From assembly GCF_000012325.1 (NCBI RefSeq), contig NC_003910.7, positions 4,464,001 to 4,528,000 of the forward strand: a DNA stretch of 64,000 bases, given 5' to 3'. Numbering within the stretch: position 1 is the stretch's first letter; every line of letters starts with the position of its first letter. This document shows, in pieces, positions 37,728 through 46,582 of the stretch. Below the pieces are notes generated by a model that saw only the letters and a list, made by a program, of their open reading frames with translations, ran no database searches and had not been told where the DNA came from. This stretch comes from Colwellia psychrerythraea 34H (GTDB lineage Bacteria > Pseudomonadota > Gammaproteobacteria > Enterobacterales > Alteromonadaceae). Both the position numbers and the translations under genes were made by a program.

Positions 37728-39263
37728 ATGACTTCACTTAACAACCCAAAAAAAAGTAAGCGATTACCAAGGCAGTTAACACTTTCTTTTTTTGGTTTTA
37801 GCCTATCATTCCTTAATAAAATTTCTATTAAGAAACTAACGTTAATTGGTTTTACCTTCGTTGCAATGCCATTAGTAATGGCGTTGATTTTTGGCGCTAA
37901 TAAAGCCAGTGAATTAGCCCAAAAAAGTACTAGCGCTATTTATAATGTTGCGCAATTGACACAACTTAACAGTAAGTTGGATGAAACTATTGCCAAACTA
38001 GAGCGCTCTGCAAGTCAATTTGTAGTACTCAAAGACGATGAATTGCTTGCCATATTTAGTGGTCACCACAAAGCGTTAATAGATATAATTCAAGAAACAT
38101 CGGCTAAACAGCAAGATAAAGTACTAAAAGAGCAGTTAACGTCGTTGAAAGCTGAAAGTGATAGAATAAAAGAACTGATGCTAAACGAGAATATCGATAC
38201 GTTTTCATTAGAAGAAATCCAACAAGAATTTAAACCATTACAGCTTATCAATGAGCAGCTAGAGAAACGCAGTACTTTTGTTGTTAATCAACAGGTTTTA
38301 GATATACAACAGACCACCGAAGAAATTAGCGATAACATTCTTGAGCGTTTATATATTATCCCTATCACTTTGCTAATTGCCGGTGTATTTATCATTTTGA
38401 TCACCAAACCATTAAAACGGCTCACTGATGAAATTCAATTGCTTGAGCAAGGTAGTTTTGAACAAGAAATTAACTTACACGGCCCTGCTGAAGTCAGGGA
38501 AATAGCAGATGCGCTAGAAAATATGCGCCAACGGCTACATGCACTTGAGTTACAAAAGTCGAGTTTTATCCGTCATATATCCCATGAATTAAAAACACCA
38601 CTTGCCGCAATTAGGGAAGGCACCGAGCTTATTTATGATAATAGTGTTGGCCCGCTCAATGAGGACCAGCAAGAAATTTGCGATATTATTCGCGTGAGTG
38701 TTAATCGTCTCCAGCGTTTAATTGAAGACTTACTCGATTTCAATATTGTTCTTGATTCAACAAGCCTTCATGGCTTAGAGAAAATTAGTTTGTCTGAGTT
38801 AATAAACGATGCCTGTAATGTTCGAAAACTCGATATAAAGTCGAAGAATTTGACCATGAAGTGTAATAACAGTCCGTATTTTGTTTACAGCAACAGTAAA
38901 CAACTCAGTGTCATTCTAGATAATATTCTCTCTAATGCGATAAAATATTCTCCGGTGAATGGAGATATCACCATAACTTATAGCAGCAGCAAGGAATGCA
39001 TAACTATTAACATAATTGACCAAGGACCGGGGATAGACCCATCACTTAGCGAAAAAGTATTTGATGCTTTTTATCAAGGTAAAGCACCGATCAATAGCCA
39101 GATAAAAGGTAGTGGCTTAGGGCTTACCATAGTCAAAGAGCTATTACTTCGCCTTAATGGTAAAATCGAAGTTATACCAGCAAGGAAAATTAGCGCGGCT
39201 AATGAGAGCGGCGCCTGTATCACCATCACTTTACCTAATACACAAACAGATAATGAATTATGA
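37728..39263 (+). CDS. glrK: sensor histidine kinase GlrK (QseE-like)
   Basis: GlrK (QseE) is the inner-membrane kinase of the GlrK/GlrR system, which in enterobacteria controls glmY and envelope functions. The 511 residues have a first membrane helix (about 36-57), a helical periplasmic sensor (58-205), a second helix (208-226), HAMP (227-275), HisKA with His286 (SFIRHISHELKTPLAA) and HATPase (NILSNAIKYS, DQGPGID, GSGLGLTIV). The family assignment relies on the gene order kinase, QseG-like lipoprotein, sigma-54 regulator, which is distinctive. Its end overlaps the next start as ATGA. Confidence 0.88.
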   Translation: MTSLNNPKKSKRLPRQLTLSFFGFSLSFLNKISIKKLTLIGFTFVAMPLVMALIFGANKASELAQKSTSAIYNVAQLTQLNSKLDETIAKLERSASQFVVLKDDELLAIFSGHHKALIDIIQETSAKQQDKVLKEQLTSLKAESDRIKELMLNENIDTFSLEEIQQEFKPLQLINEQLEKRSTFVVNQQVLDIQQTTEEISDNILERLYIIPITLLIAGVFIILITKPLKRLTDEIQLLEQGSFEQEINLHGPAEVREIADALENMRQRLHALELQKSSFIRHISHELKTPLAAIREGTELIYDNSVGPLNEDQQEICDIIRVSVNRLQRLIEDLLDFNIVLDSTSLHGLEKISLSELINDACNVRKLDIKSKNLTMKCNNSPYFVYSNSKQLSVILDNILSNAIKYSPVNGDITITYSSSKECITINIIDQGPGIDPSLSEKVFDAFYQGKAPINSQIKGSGLGLTIVKELLLRLNGKIEVIPARKISAANESGACITITLPNTQTDNEL

Positions 39264-39859
39264 AAAGACCTAACCTGAGCGTAAAAAATTCAGCAATTAG
39301 ACCAGCTAAACAGTATTTTTCGATTGCACTTATTTTGCTATTAACTAGTTTATCAACCGCTTGCCAAGTGACTGAGCCAACGGTTATTACACATAATGAA
39401 AAGACTATTACTAATAATTCGGTCGAATATAGTCAGTATTATTTAACCTTAAAAACCCTAAATAATAAGCAGCTTATGTCAGAAGAGAAAAAGCTGCAGT
39501 CCTTAATGACTAATCAACTCAATGACAAAACGCTTAGTCAAAGCAAACTCATTCTACTCTATAGTTTGCCAAATCCGGGGCTGTATCAGCCTTACAAAGC
39601 AAAAAGCCTGCTAAATGAGCATCTATTAGCAAGCAATGAAATGAGTCAAAGCAACTTAGCTTTTATCATGTTATTAAGAGATCAATTAAATATTCAACTT
39701 CGTTTACTTGAAAAACAGTCACTCTCAGATAAAGAATATAATGAGCAGAACGATAAACATAACGTAACCATTGAACAACTGAACCAACAATTAGAACATG
39801 TAAATAAACAACTTATATTACTCAAAAAAATTGATAAAAACATTAACGAACGTGGCTAA
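39260..39859 (+). CDS. qseG: QseG/YfhG-like lipoprotein
   Basis: QseG is a lipoprotein encoded between the kinase and regulator of the GlrK/GlrR system; in enterobacteria it interacts with the kinase. This 199-aa protein has a lipoprotein signal ending LSTAC (Cys at about residue 35) and a mostly helical, Leu/Gln/Asn-rich body with a C-terminal coiled-coil (about 160-195). Sequence similarity to E. coli QseG cannot be judged by eye, so the name rests on position and architecture. Translation is coupled to glrK (4-bp overlap), and glrR follows after 15 bp. Confidence 0.72.
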   Translation: MKRPNLSVKNSAIRPAKQYFSIALILLLTSLSTACQVTEPTVITHNEKTITNNSVEYSQYYLTLKTLNNKQLMSEEKKLQSLMTNQLNDKTLSQSKLILLYSLPNPGLYQPYKAKSLLNEHLLASNEMSQSNLAFIMLLRDQLNIQLRLLEKQSLSDKEYNEQNDKHNVTIEQLNQQLEHVNKQLILLKKIDKNINERG

Positions 39860-39874
39860 GAGAGATAACATTTT

Positions 39875-41248
39875 ATGAGCCTAAGCAACCAAACAGTTAC
39901 CAGTAATTCAGCCAAAATACTGATAGTGGATGATGACCCAAGTTTATTACGTTTACTTGGTATTCGTTTATCTGCGGCAGGATATGATGTTGAGTCTGCC
40001 GCCAATGCAAAAATTGCTTTAGGAAGATTACAAAATTTTATTCCTCAAGTAGTTATTAGTGATTTGCGTATGGAAGGCATGGATGGCATGGCTTTATTCG
40101 AACAAATTAGAATACAGCATCCTAATATTCCTGTCGTCATTATGACTGCTCATGGCACCATTCCAGATGCAATTAACGCCACTAAACAAGGTGTGTTTAG
40201 TTTTTTAACTAAACCTTTTGAAAGCCAAGAGCTACTTGATACCGTTGAACAAGCCATACGATTACAGCCTTCACAGAATGAGAAAACCGGAGAAACAGAG
40301 CTATGGCGAAATAATATAATTAGCCGAAGTACTGTGATGACTTCACTATTACAACAAGCTAAACAAGTAGCTAACAGTGATTTTAGTGTACTTATTCATA
40401 GCCAAAGCGGTACCGGTAAAGAGCTATTGGCAAAAGCAATTCACCAAGCGAGTAACAGGAAAAATAAGGTATTCACGGCAATCAATTGTGCCGCTATACC
40501 TGAACAACTCCTTGAGTCTGAATTGTTTGGTCACATTAAAGGGGCGTTTACTGGTGCAGAGCGAAATCACCAAGGTTTATTTCAAGCCACCAATGGCGGT
40601 ACTTTATTTTTAGATGAAATTGGTGATATGCCACTTAGCTTTCAGGTAAAACTTCTACGGGTTTTACAGGAACGAGAAGTCAGGCCGGTAGGTAGTACAC
40701 AAGCGGTAAAGGTCGATGTTCGCATCATTTCAGCAACCCATGTTAATTTAACCAATGCCATTAAAGCCAATACCTTTAGAGAAGATTTGTACTACCGACT
40801 TAATGTAGTTGAGTTGGAATTACCTACTTTGGCGCAACGACGAGAAGATATTCCATTGTTGGTACAATATTTCTTAAATCAAGCAGTTGCTCGATCGAAT
40901 GTCCCTATCAAAAGCATCAATCAAGAAGCCATGGAATTACTTATTAGTGCCCCTTGGCCGGGTAATATTAGACAGCTGCAAAATGTTATAGAGCAAAGTA
41001 TTGCGCTGTCTAGTGAAAGCATTATCAGTGCAAATTTAGTAAAAAATGCGCTGCGTGATGATTCAACTCAGTTTCCCTCTTTTCAGCAAGCACGTGATCA
41101 TTTTGAGCGAGATTACTTATCAAAATTATTAAAAATTACCGCAGGAAATGTATCACAGGCAGCTCGAATTGCTCAACGTAACCGTACTGAGTTTTATAAG
41201 TTGTTAAATCGTCATCATCTAGTCGCTGAATCATACCGAGAAGAGTAA
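39875..41248 (+). CDS. glrR: sigma-54-dependent response regulator GlrR (QseF-like)
   Basis: GlrR activates sigma-54 promoters once phosphorylated by GlrK. The 457 residues contain a receiver (about 14-125, phospho-acceptor Asp63 in VISDLRMEGMDG), an AAA+ domain (about 145-370) with Walker A SQSGTGKE, the sigma-54 contact loop GAFTGA, Walker B GTLFLDEIGD, and a Fis-type helix-turn-helix at the C terminus (VSQAARIAQRNRTEFYKLL). Target sites of the TGGCAC-N5-TTGC kind were not found in nearby intergenic DNA. A family A element follows 2 bp after the stop. Confidence 0.92.
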   Translation: MSLSNQTVTSNSAKILIVDDDPSLLRLLGIRLSAAGYDVESAANAKIALGRLQNFIPQVVISDLRMEGMDGMALFEQIRIQHPNIPVVIMTAHGTIPDAINATKQGVFSFLTKPFESQELLDTVEQAIRLQPSQNEKTGETELWRNNIISRSTVMTSLLQQAKQVANSDFSVLIHSQSGTGKELLAKAIHQASNRKNKVFTAINCAAIPEQLLESELFGHIKGAFTGAERNHQGLFQATNGGTLFLDEIGDMPLSFQVKLLRVLQEREVRPVGSTQAVKVDVRIISATHVNLTNAIKANTFREDLYYRLNVVELELPTLAQRREDIPLLVQYFLNQAVARSNVPIKSINQEAMELLISAPWPGNIRQLQNVIEQSIALSSESIISANLVKNALRDDSTQFPSFQQARDHFERDYLSKLLKITAGNVSQAARIAQRNRTEFYKLLNRHHLVAESYREE

Positions 41249-41250
41249 CT

Positions 41251-41517
41251 TATACCCAAGCGACTTGAAGATGCGTGTTTCAGGACACCTGAGCGATTCA
41301 TGATCAAGGAGCCTCATTTTATTAAGGGCTATTCCCTTGAAAAAGGAGGCAACGAAGAGCATGGTTTGCTTAGATATCTCCGTAGGGCTGGTTTAGAAAC
41401 GCCTTATACTGCGTTATTAATTTCGACAATAGAATAACTATTCTCTTCAATCAATGCCTTGCCTAAAAACGTTTCTAATTCCAGTTGAAACCTGCACCTT
41501 CATGTCGTTTAGGTATA
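41251..41517. mobile_element. family A miniature inverted-repeat element, copy A3 (267 bp)
   Basis: It begins TATACCCAAGCGACTTGAAG and ends in CTTCATGTCGTTTAGGTATA, collinear with A1 and A2 and exactly 267 bp. It starts 2 bp after the glrR stop. Its right end shares the bases TA with the start of a shortened family B element, so the two abut. Confidence 0.85.
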
Positions 41518-41570
41518 TACCCGTTACCAATCAAGATGCAGGTTTCAGAGTGCTTGAATGGTAATACTTC
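41516..41570. mobile_element. family B element remnant (about 55 bp, ends only)
   Basis: TATACCCGTTACCAATCAAG and the adjoining GGTTTCAGAG match the left end of the family B element at 36501-36809. They are followed at once by TTGAATGGTAA, which matches its right end. The interior of about 250 bp is missing, consistent with internal deletion. Confidence 0.6.
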
Positions 41571-41576
41571 ATCAAG

Positions 41577-41600
41577 CGAGAGCTTAGGGTCTAGCTCTCG
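41577..41600. other. hairpin after the sulfotransferase gene
   Basis: A perfect 8-bp stem, CGAGAGCT with AGCTCTCG, around an 8-nt loop. It lies 31 nt after the sulfotransferase stop on the minus strand but has no T-tract, so terminator function is uncertain. Confidence 0.4.
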
Positions 41601-41630
41601 AACCGTATAATAATCCATTGATTGAAACGA

Positions 41631-43214
41631 TTAAGTATCGACCTTAGTGGCTAAACTCTTTTTTACACCATCAAGATAAGCATCGTATTTTTTCCAGTTA
41701 TCTACTGAACGATTATTAATAGGACTACGTACTTGTAGCGCGCTAGCAGTCGCAACGGGTGCTGAGTTTTGATGAATATCAACACATTGTTCTTGCCAAG
41801 AAAGATCACAAAACTCAATAAGCTGCTTAGCTTCATTGATAGGATCGTTAACCAATTTCTCATAATTAATTAAATAAAAATTGTCAGGAAAAAGTGCTAA
41901 CCACAATTCCGCGAGTTGTTTGAATAACAAATAGAATTCTGTCGTAGTTTGCAGATCATACGCATAACTGTAGTACGATTGATTAACAGAAAAAAGCTGT
42001 CTGAAATTACTCACAATAGTGTCCAATGGGTTTCTATCCAAGCAGATGATTTTTGCCTTGGGTAATGCTTGTAGGATAAAACCAACATAAAGTACATTTA
42101 ATGGCATCTTATCGACAAACCTTGCTGTTTTACCCGTTATCGCTCTCGTACTTTCAATATACGCTTTACCTAACGCTTTAAAATTTATATCTTTTGTTGC
42201 TGTTACCGTCTCTGCATCGATCACACGATTACTAGTGGTTTTAGTCATCTTTTTAACTAATAAACCAAAGTGTTGCAACTCCCCTGCACTAGTTACGTCA
42301 GTATGTTGTGAAATGATTCGTTCAACCAAGGTGGTACCTGATCTTGGCATGCCCACGACAAATATTGCTTCATCTGTTTCGAAGCCTTGAGATAGGGAAT
42401 ACTTGCTGTCTTTAAAGTGGCTTGCAAGACTCTTGAACAGCGTTTTGTCTTCATCAATGTTGTACTTCAATTGTTCAAGTTTGAATTTTTTAGCTGTTTC
42501 CAAGTAGTAAAATGCTTTGTCAAAATCTTCTAAGGCTTCATATTCACGTGCTAGAGCGTGGCCTATATGTAACCTGTCGTCCGCATGTTGCGTTTGCTTA
42601 AATAATCGCTCAAGTAGAGGAATATGATTGTAGTCTTCTGATATTCCGCCTAAACCCGTCAATGCTGAATGTGCTTTGTAATAATTGGGCGCCATTGAAA
42701 TAGTTTTTTTATAGGCTTTTCTAGCCCCCTCAAAGTCACCAATGAATTTTAATGAAGCACCTAAATTAAAAAAGTAATTTGGATTTCTGTCATTAATAGC
42801 GACTGATTTTTTAAAAAATTTAACGGCTTTTTCATGCAATCCCATTTGACTATACGCTACGCCAAGCGTATCTAAGGTTAGTGAGGATTGAACCGTTAAT
42901 TGAGCAATTAACTTAGCGGCAAGTTCTGCAAAGTACAGTGCTTCAACATGATTATTTTCGAGCGCATAATGTTTGGCAAGTTGTGATAAATACTCAGGGT
43001 TATTAGGAGCAAGACTATTAGCTTGTTTAATTAATTCAATTGCTTTTGCCAAATTATGATGGGCACTGGCAATCATAGCTAATAAAAAATAGGCGTCAGC
43101 AAAATACTTATCTTGCTGTAAAATTGAAATTAAATGTTGGTGTGCCTGTTGATACAAACCTTGATTTAAGGCTTGTTGTGCTTGCTGGTGTAATACTTTT
43201 ATTGTGCTAGACAT
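41631..43214 (-). CDS. TPR-repeat sulfotransferase
   Basis: A 527-aa protein with N-terminal TPR repeats (about 5-250, e.g. GLYQQAHQHLISILQQDKYF and GLHEKAVKFFKKSVAI) and a C-terminal PAPS-dependent sulfotransferase domain (about 270-515). The 5'-phosphosulfate loop is VVGMPRSGTTLVERI, and the 3'-phosphate site includes CLDRNPLDTIVSNF. The substrate is unknown; many marine bacteria carry such fusions next to TonB-dependent receptors. A receptor gene lies upstream on the same strand, separated by a strong terminator. Confidence 0.88.
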   Translation of the reverse strand: MSSTIKVLHQQAQQALNQGLYQQAHQHLISILQQDKYFADAYFLLAMIASAHHNLAKAIELIKQANSLAPNNPEYLSQLAKHYALENNHVEALYFAELAAKLIAQLTVQSSLTLDTLGVAYSQMGLHEKAVKFFKKSVAINDRNPNYFFNLGASLKFIGDFEGARKAYKKTISMAPNYYKAHSALTGLGGISEDYNHIPLLERLFKQTQHADDRLHIGHALAREYEALEDFDKAFYYLETAKKFKLEQLKYNIDEDKTLFKSLASHFKDSKYSLSQGFETDEAIFVVGMPRSGTTLVERIISQHTDVTSAGELQHFGLLVKKMTKTTSNRVIDAETVTATKDINFKALGKAYIESTRAITGKTARFVDKMPLNVLYVGFILQALPKAKIICLDRNPLDTIVSNFRQLFSVNQSYYSYAYDLQTTTEFYLLFKQLAELWLALFPDNFYLINYEKLVNDPINEAKQLIEFCDLSWQEQCVDIHQNSAPVATASALQVRSPINNRSVDNWKKYDAYLDGVKKSLATKVDT

Positions 43215-43473
43215 GCATCGGATACTTAAATTGGTTACTGATAATCATGGAAAGGCTTAGATTAATATCGTTCAGATTAATTAATGGTTCAACTTCAGTG
43301 CCACATCAGCAATGAAAATAATTTTTCAATAACAAGGCGCTTGATTGAGTAATAGCTGACTATTGGGATTGAAAGCAACGATGTTATTGGATAATTAGGC
43401 CATTTAAAAATATTACTTAGTTCGTCTGATTGGTATAAGTATATCCATTGATAAATCACTAAGTAAAGCATAA

Positions 43474-43518
43474 AAAAACACAGTATCATTTAGCTAAGCT
43501 TAATAATACTGTGTTTTT
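43474..43518 (-). terminator. terminator downstream of the TonB-dependent receptor
   Basis: A perfect 13-bp inverted repeat (AAAAACACAGTAT and its complement) with a 19-nt loop. Both strands end in T runs (TTTTTTT on the minus strand). It stands between the receptor and the sulfotransferase gene, whose 403-bp gap otherwise shows nothing clear. Confidence 0.85.
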
Positions 43519-43617
43519 GTGTTCATACTTTCAATCGCTAGTTTTTGCTAAATAAAACATCTCTTATTGAAAGTCTATGTGTATTAAACCTCATAACTCT
43601 CATTAAGTTAATGGATA

Positions 43618-46014
43618 TTATAGGTCAAATAAGTAATCAAAACGCACGCCAACTTTACGTGGCGTAATTAGGTAGTGGCCATAATTACGCTGAATTGCGG
43701 GGTCGTTTGCAGTAGTTATATCACCAACATCGCGGCGTACAGAGCTGTAGGCATACTTATCAAACATGTTATCTACGTATAAGGTCACCGACCAAGCATC
43801 TTCAGAGAATCGTGCCGACATATTACTTAACGCATAACCAGGTAATGCTTCGCCATTATTTCGTAGTCCAACTTTAGAATAAACATCACTTTGATAGGTT
43901 AAACCATAGTTAACATCTAAACCTGTACCACCAAAAACTTCAGTTGAATAGGTTGCACCTAATGAAAATTGTTGCTCTGGTGAACCGGGTAAGCGATCTC
44001 CTGAAAAACCAATATCAGGAACATCATCACTGGTCAATTCTGCCTTAGTATAAGCATAAGTTGCATAAGCAATAAGACTATCCGTCAACATCGCTCTACT
44101 TGATATTTCAACCCCTGACGCTTCAGCTTCACCCGCATTAGAGGTATAAGGTTGTTGACCAACTTCCGTTGCTCCCTCAATTTGAGCATTGTCCCACTCC
44201 ACCATAAAGAGTGCGGCATTAAAGTGTAATTGGTTACTGAACCAAGTGCTCTTAAAGCCTAACTCGTAGTTTGTGGTGGTATCTGGCTCATACAATAATT
44301 CATCAGGTTGAGCACAAACGCTTTGCTGCTGTCCAATATCTTCATCACAAGCGGCGATTCCATTTGAGCCACCAATTCGAAAGCCTTCACTTATCGTGGC
44401 GTACCCCATGACATCATCACTGAATTGATAACTGGCATTAACTTTAAATAGGCTGCCATCATCATCAGCTTTCGACTCCATTAGTTCTATATCAATGAAG
44501 GTTGGATCATAACTCGCATCATAAATCGTGTTTAACAAAGGTAAATCCGCATCAGATTGAGCGACGACATCATATTGATAGAAGCGTGCTCCCAACATCA
44601 GAGTTAACTTATCCGTTACGCTATAGGTAATTTCACCAAAAAGTGCCGACTCAGTAATTTCTGCTTTATCCACAGAGACATATTCCAGAGAGTCAGGACG
44701 TAACTGCTCTGCTCCAAAGTTATCAACCGCGTATTGATCAAAACCCGGTGTGAACTCACGACTATCGTTAAAGCTTTCAAATTTATTATAATAAGCACCA
44801 ACTATCCAAGAGAATGCTGAATCTCCCGTAGAGACTAAACGAATTTCTTGGGTGAAATTTTCAGCTTCATCAACTTCTCGCGTAAACGCAGAGAAGCCTG
44901 GGAATTCTTCATAGCTATAATCTAAACGAATCAATAAATCGGTTTGATCGCGCTGGCCAAGGGCTTCAAATTCTGAATAACCGGTTGCAGAAGTCAGCTC
45001 CGCAAAACCTAAATCAACAGTCATTTCTAAACTAAGTAAAGTATCTTCTTTTTCTCTTGGCTCTTGGTAACGATAACCTGATTCATATTCACCTATCACA
45101 GTAGATAAAGGATTCGTTTCACTTAAACTATTGTGATGAACGATCGAACGGCCACCAATTTCTTGTTTTTGATAAAAGTAAGACAAGGTTGCATCGAAAA
45201 TATCATTGGGTTGCCAGCGAATCATCGCTTTTGCCGTCGTTGTTTGCTCAAAATTAGCGTCTGCCACTTGTCTCAAGTTACTGTCAACGGCATCAGTATC
45301 TGACCAATCAGGGTCAGGTAATGACACGCCACCTTCTCGAACCACATAATTGTAATCAATATAGCCAGGTTCATCCAAATAATTAACGGCAAAACGTACT
45401 GCTAATTCATCGTCAATAAGTGGCGTATTAAACACAAAACCAGCTTCCCCACCGGTATCATCACTTTCAGATAAGGTAAAAAAATCACCATAAAGTGAGC
45501 CTGATGTTTCGTCTAGTATCGGCTTATTGGGTAAATAACGGATAGCGCCGCCAAGCGTGCCCGCGCCATATAAAGTGCCTTGTGGACCAATTAAAACCTC
45601 GACACGTTCAACATCAATAAGTTTCATATCGACAACAAGGGGAATTTCGCCAATGTATGTGGCAACAGTACCTGCATCAGAATCAGGACCGGAAGAATTG
45701 GTATTTAAACCACGAACAATAATTGGAGAACCTGTACGACCACCTTGATCAGCAACACTTAAGCCTGGCACCCAACGAGCAACATCAGATAACTGAGTTA
45801 TATTTTGATCTTTCATCACATCACCATCCAGTGCCGTGATATTTAAAGGCGCCTCTTGCACGGTGGATGCTCGACGAGAGGCCGTCACTTGGATACGCTC
45901 TATACCATCCGCTGCAGACTCTTCTGCATAACTATTTACCGGTAAAGCCAGTGCAGAGCTCAATGCTAAGCATAGTGTAGACTTTTTAAATACCTGCGAT
46001 TTTTTTACTTTCAT
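43618..46014 (-). CDS. TonB-dependent outer-membrane receptor
   Basis: The 798-aa protein (from the ATG at 46014; an in-frame GTG at 46053 adds 13 residues without a better signal) is an energised outer-membrane transporter. A signal peptide ends near SALALPVNSYA. A TonB-box-like segment ERIQVTASRR is followed by the plug domain (about 50-165; QEAPLNITALDGDVM and PIIVRGLNTNSSG) and a 22-strand barrel ending in Phe-Asp-Leu. It looks like the Sphingomonas/Alteromonas type used for carbohydrates or other organics rather than a classical siderophore receptor. The substrate is unknown. Confidence 0.9.
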   Translation of the reverse strand: MKVKKSQVFKKSTLCLALSSALALPVNSYAEESAADGIERIQVTASRRASTVQEAPLNITALDGDVMKDQNITQLSDVARWVPGLSVADQGGRTGSPIIVRGLNTNSSGPDSDAGTVATYIGEIPLVVDMKLIDVERVEVLIGPQGTLYGAGTLGGAIRYLPNKPILDETSGSLYGDFFTLSESDDTGGEAGFVFNTPLIDDELAVRFAVNYLDEPGYIDYNYVVREGGVSLPDPDWSDTDAVDSNLRQVADANFEQTTTAKAMIRWQPNDIFDATLSYFYQKQEIGGRSIVHHNSLSETNPLSTVIGEYESGYRYQEPREKEDTLLSLEMTVDLGFAELTSATGYSEFEALGQRDQTDLLIRLDYSYEEFPGFSAFTREVDEAENFTQEIRLVSTGDSAFSWIVGAYYNKFESFNDSREFTPGFDQYAVDNFGAEQLRPDSLEYVSVDKAEITESALFGEITYSVTDKLTLMLGARFYQYDVVAQSDADLPLLNTIYDASYDPTFIDIELMESKADDDGSLFKVNASYQFSDDVMGYATISEGFRIGGSNGIAACDEDIGQQQSVCAQPDELLYEPDTTTNYELGFKSTWFSNQLHFNAALFMVEWDNAQIEGATEVGQQPYTSNAGEAEASGVEISSRAMLTDSLIAYATYAYTKAELTSDDVPDIGFSGDRLPGSPEQQFSLGATYSTEVFGGTGLDVNYGLTYQSDVYSKVGLRNNGEALPGYALSNMSARFSEDAWSVTLYVDNMFDKYAYSSVRRDVGDITTANDPAIQRNYGHYLITPRKVGVRFDYLFDL

Positions 46015-46582
46015 GTGGTCTGTTCCGAAATTATATATATGGCTTATAGCCACTTCTTATAGTTAATTATTTCACTATTTGAAAGTTTTTCTGATTCAAA
46101 TATCAATTTTATTATGAAGAAATAGCAGGTCTTAACACTAAATCATTGTATTTATGACAGCTATTCTATCTTAAACGGCATTATATATGGTTATGCAGTT
46201 TTATTGAATAACTACCTACCTATAATAATTAAATAAAAACTTAGGAGCATAAAGAAAAACTCATCTTATGTGGCTAACAACTGCTTTAAATAATTTAACT
46301 CTAAATATTTCAATTAGTTTGTTGGATTATTTTTCGCATAACTATTTTTACTAAGAGGTAAATACATGAAAGGAAAATAGAGAGGGAACTGAGTCAGGTA
46401 AATTAACCTTCCTGACAAAGCTAACAAAATTGTAGACCGATTTAATAATAAACAAATACCATAATGGCTTGAAGTAATGTGCTTATTTTTATGAACGAGG
46501 TAAGCCTCAGCTTTTATAGCCAGTAACTTCTCGATAGAATTACGTAGACTAAAGGAGATTAGTCTACGTAGATTGTACAAAT
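46015..46582. other. 568-bp gap upstream of the receptor gene
   Basis: It contains the receptor leader, a GTCAGG/CCTGAC inverted repeat (46393-46398 with 46411-46416), and a perfect 12-bp hairpin near the end of the Sel1 gene (46541-46570). An 88-codon frame at 46314-46580 lacks a ribosome site and is not called. No promoter is convincing by eye. Confidence 0.5.
46541..46570 (-). other. 12-bp perfect hairpin at the 3' end of the Sel1 gene
   Basis: TACGTAGACTAA (46541-46552) pairs with TTAGTCTACGTA (46559-46570) across a 6-nt loop, starting 13 nt after the Sel1 stop. No U-tract follows, so it may stabilise the 3' end or be a non-canonical terminator. Confidence 0.5.

Noticed and set aside
46314..46580. 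88-codon minus-strand frame between the Sel1 and TonB receptor genes
   Set aside because: No ribosome site, low-complexity translation, and it runs into the hairpin at the 3' end of the Sel1 gene.
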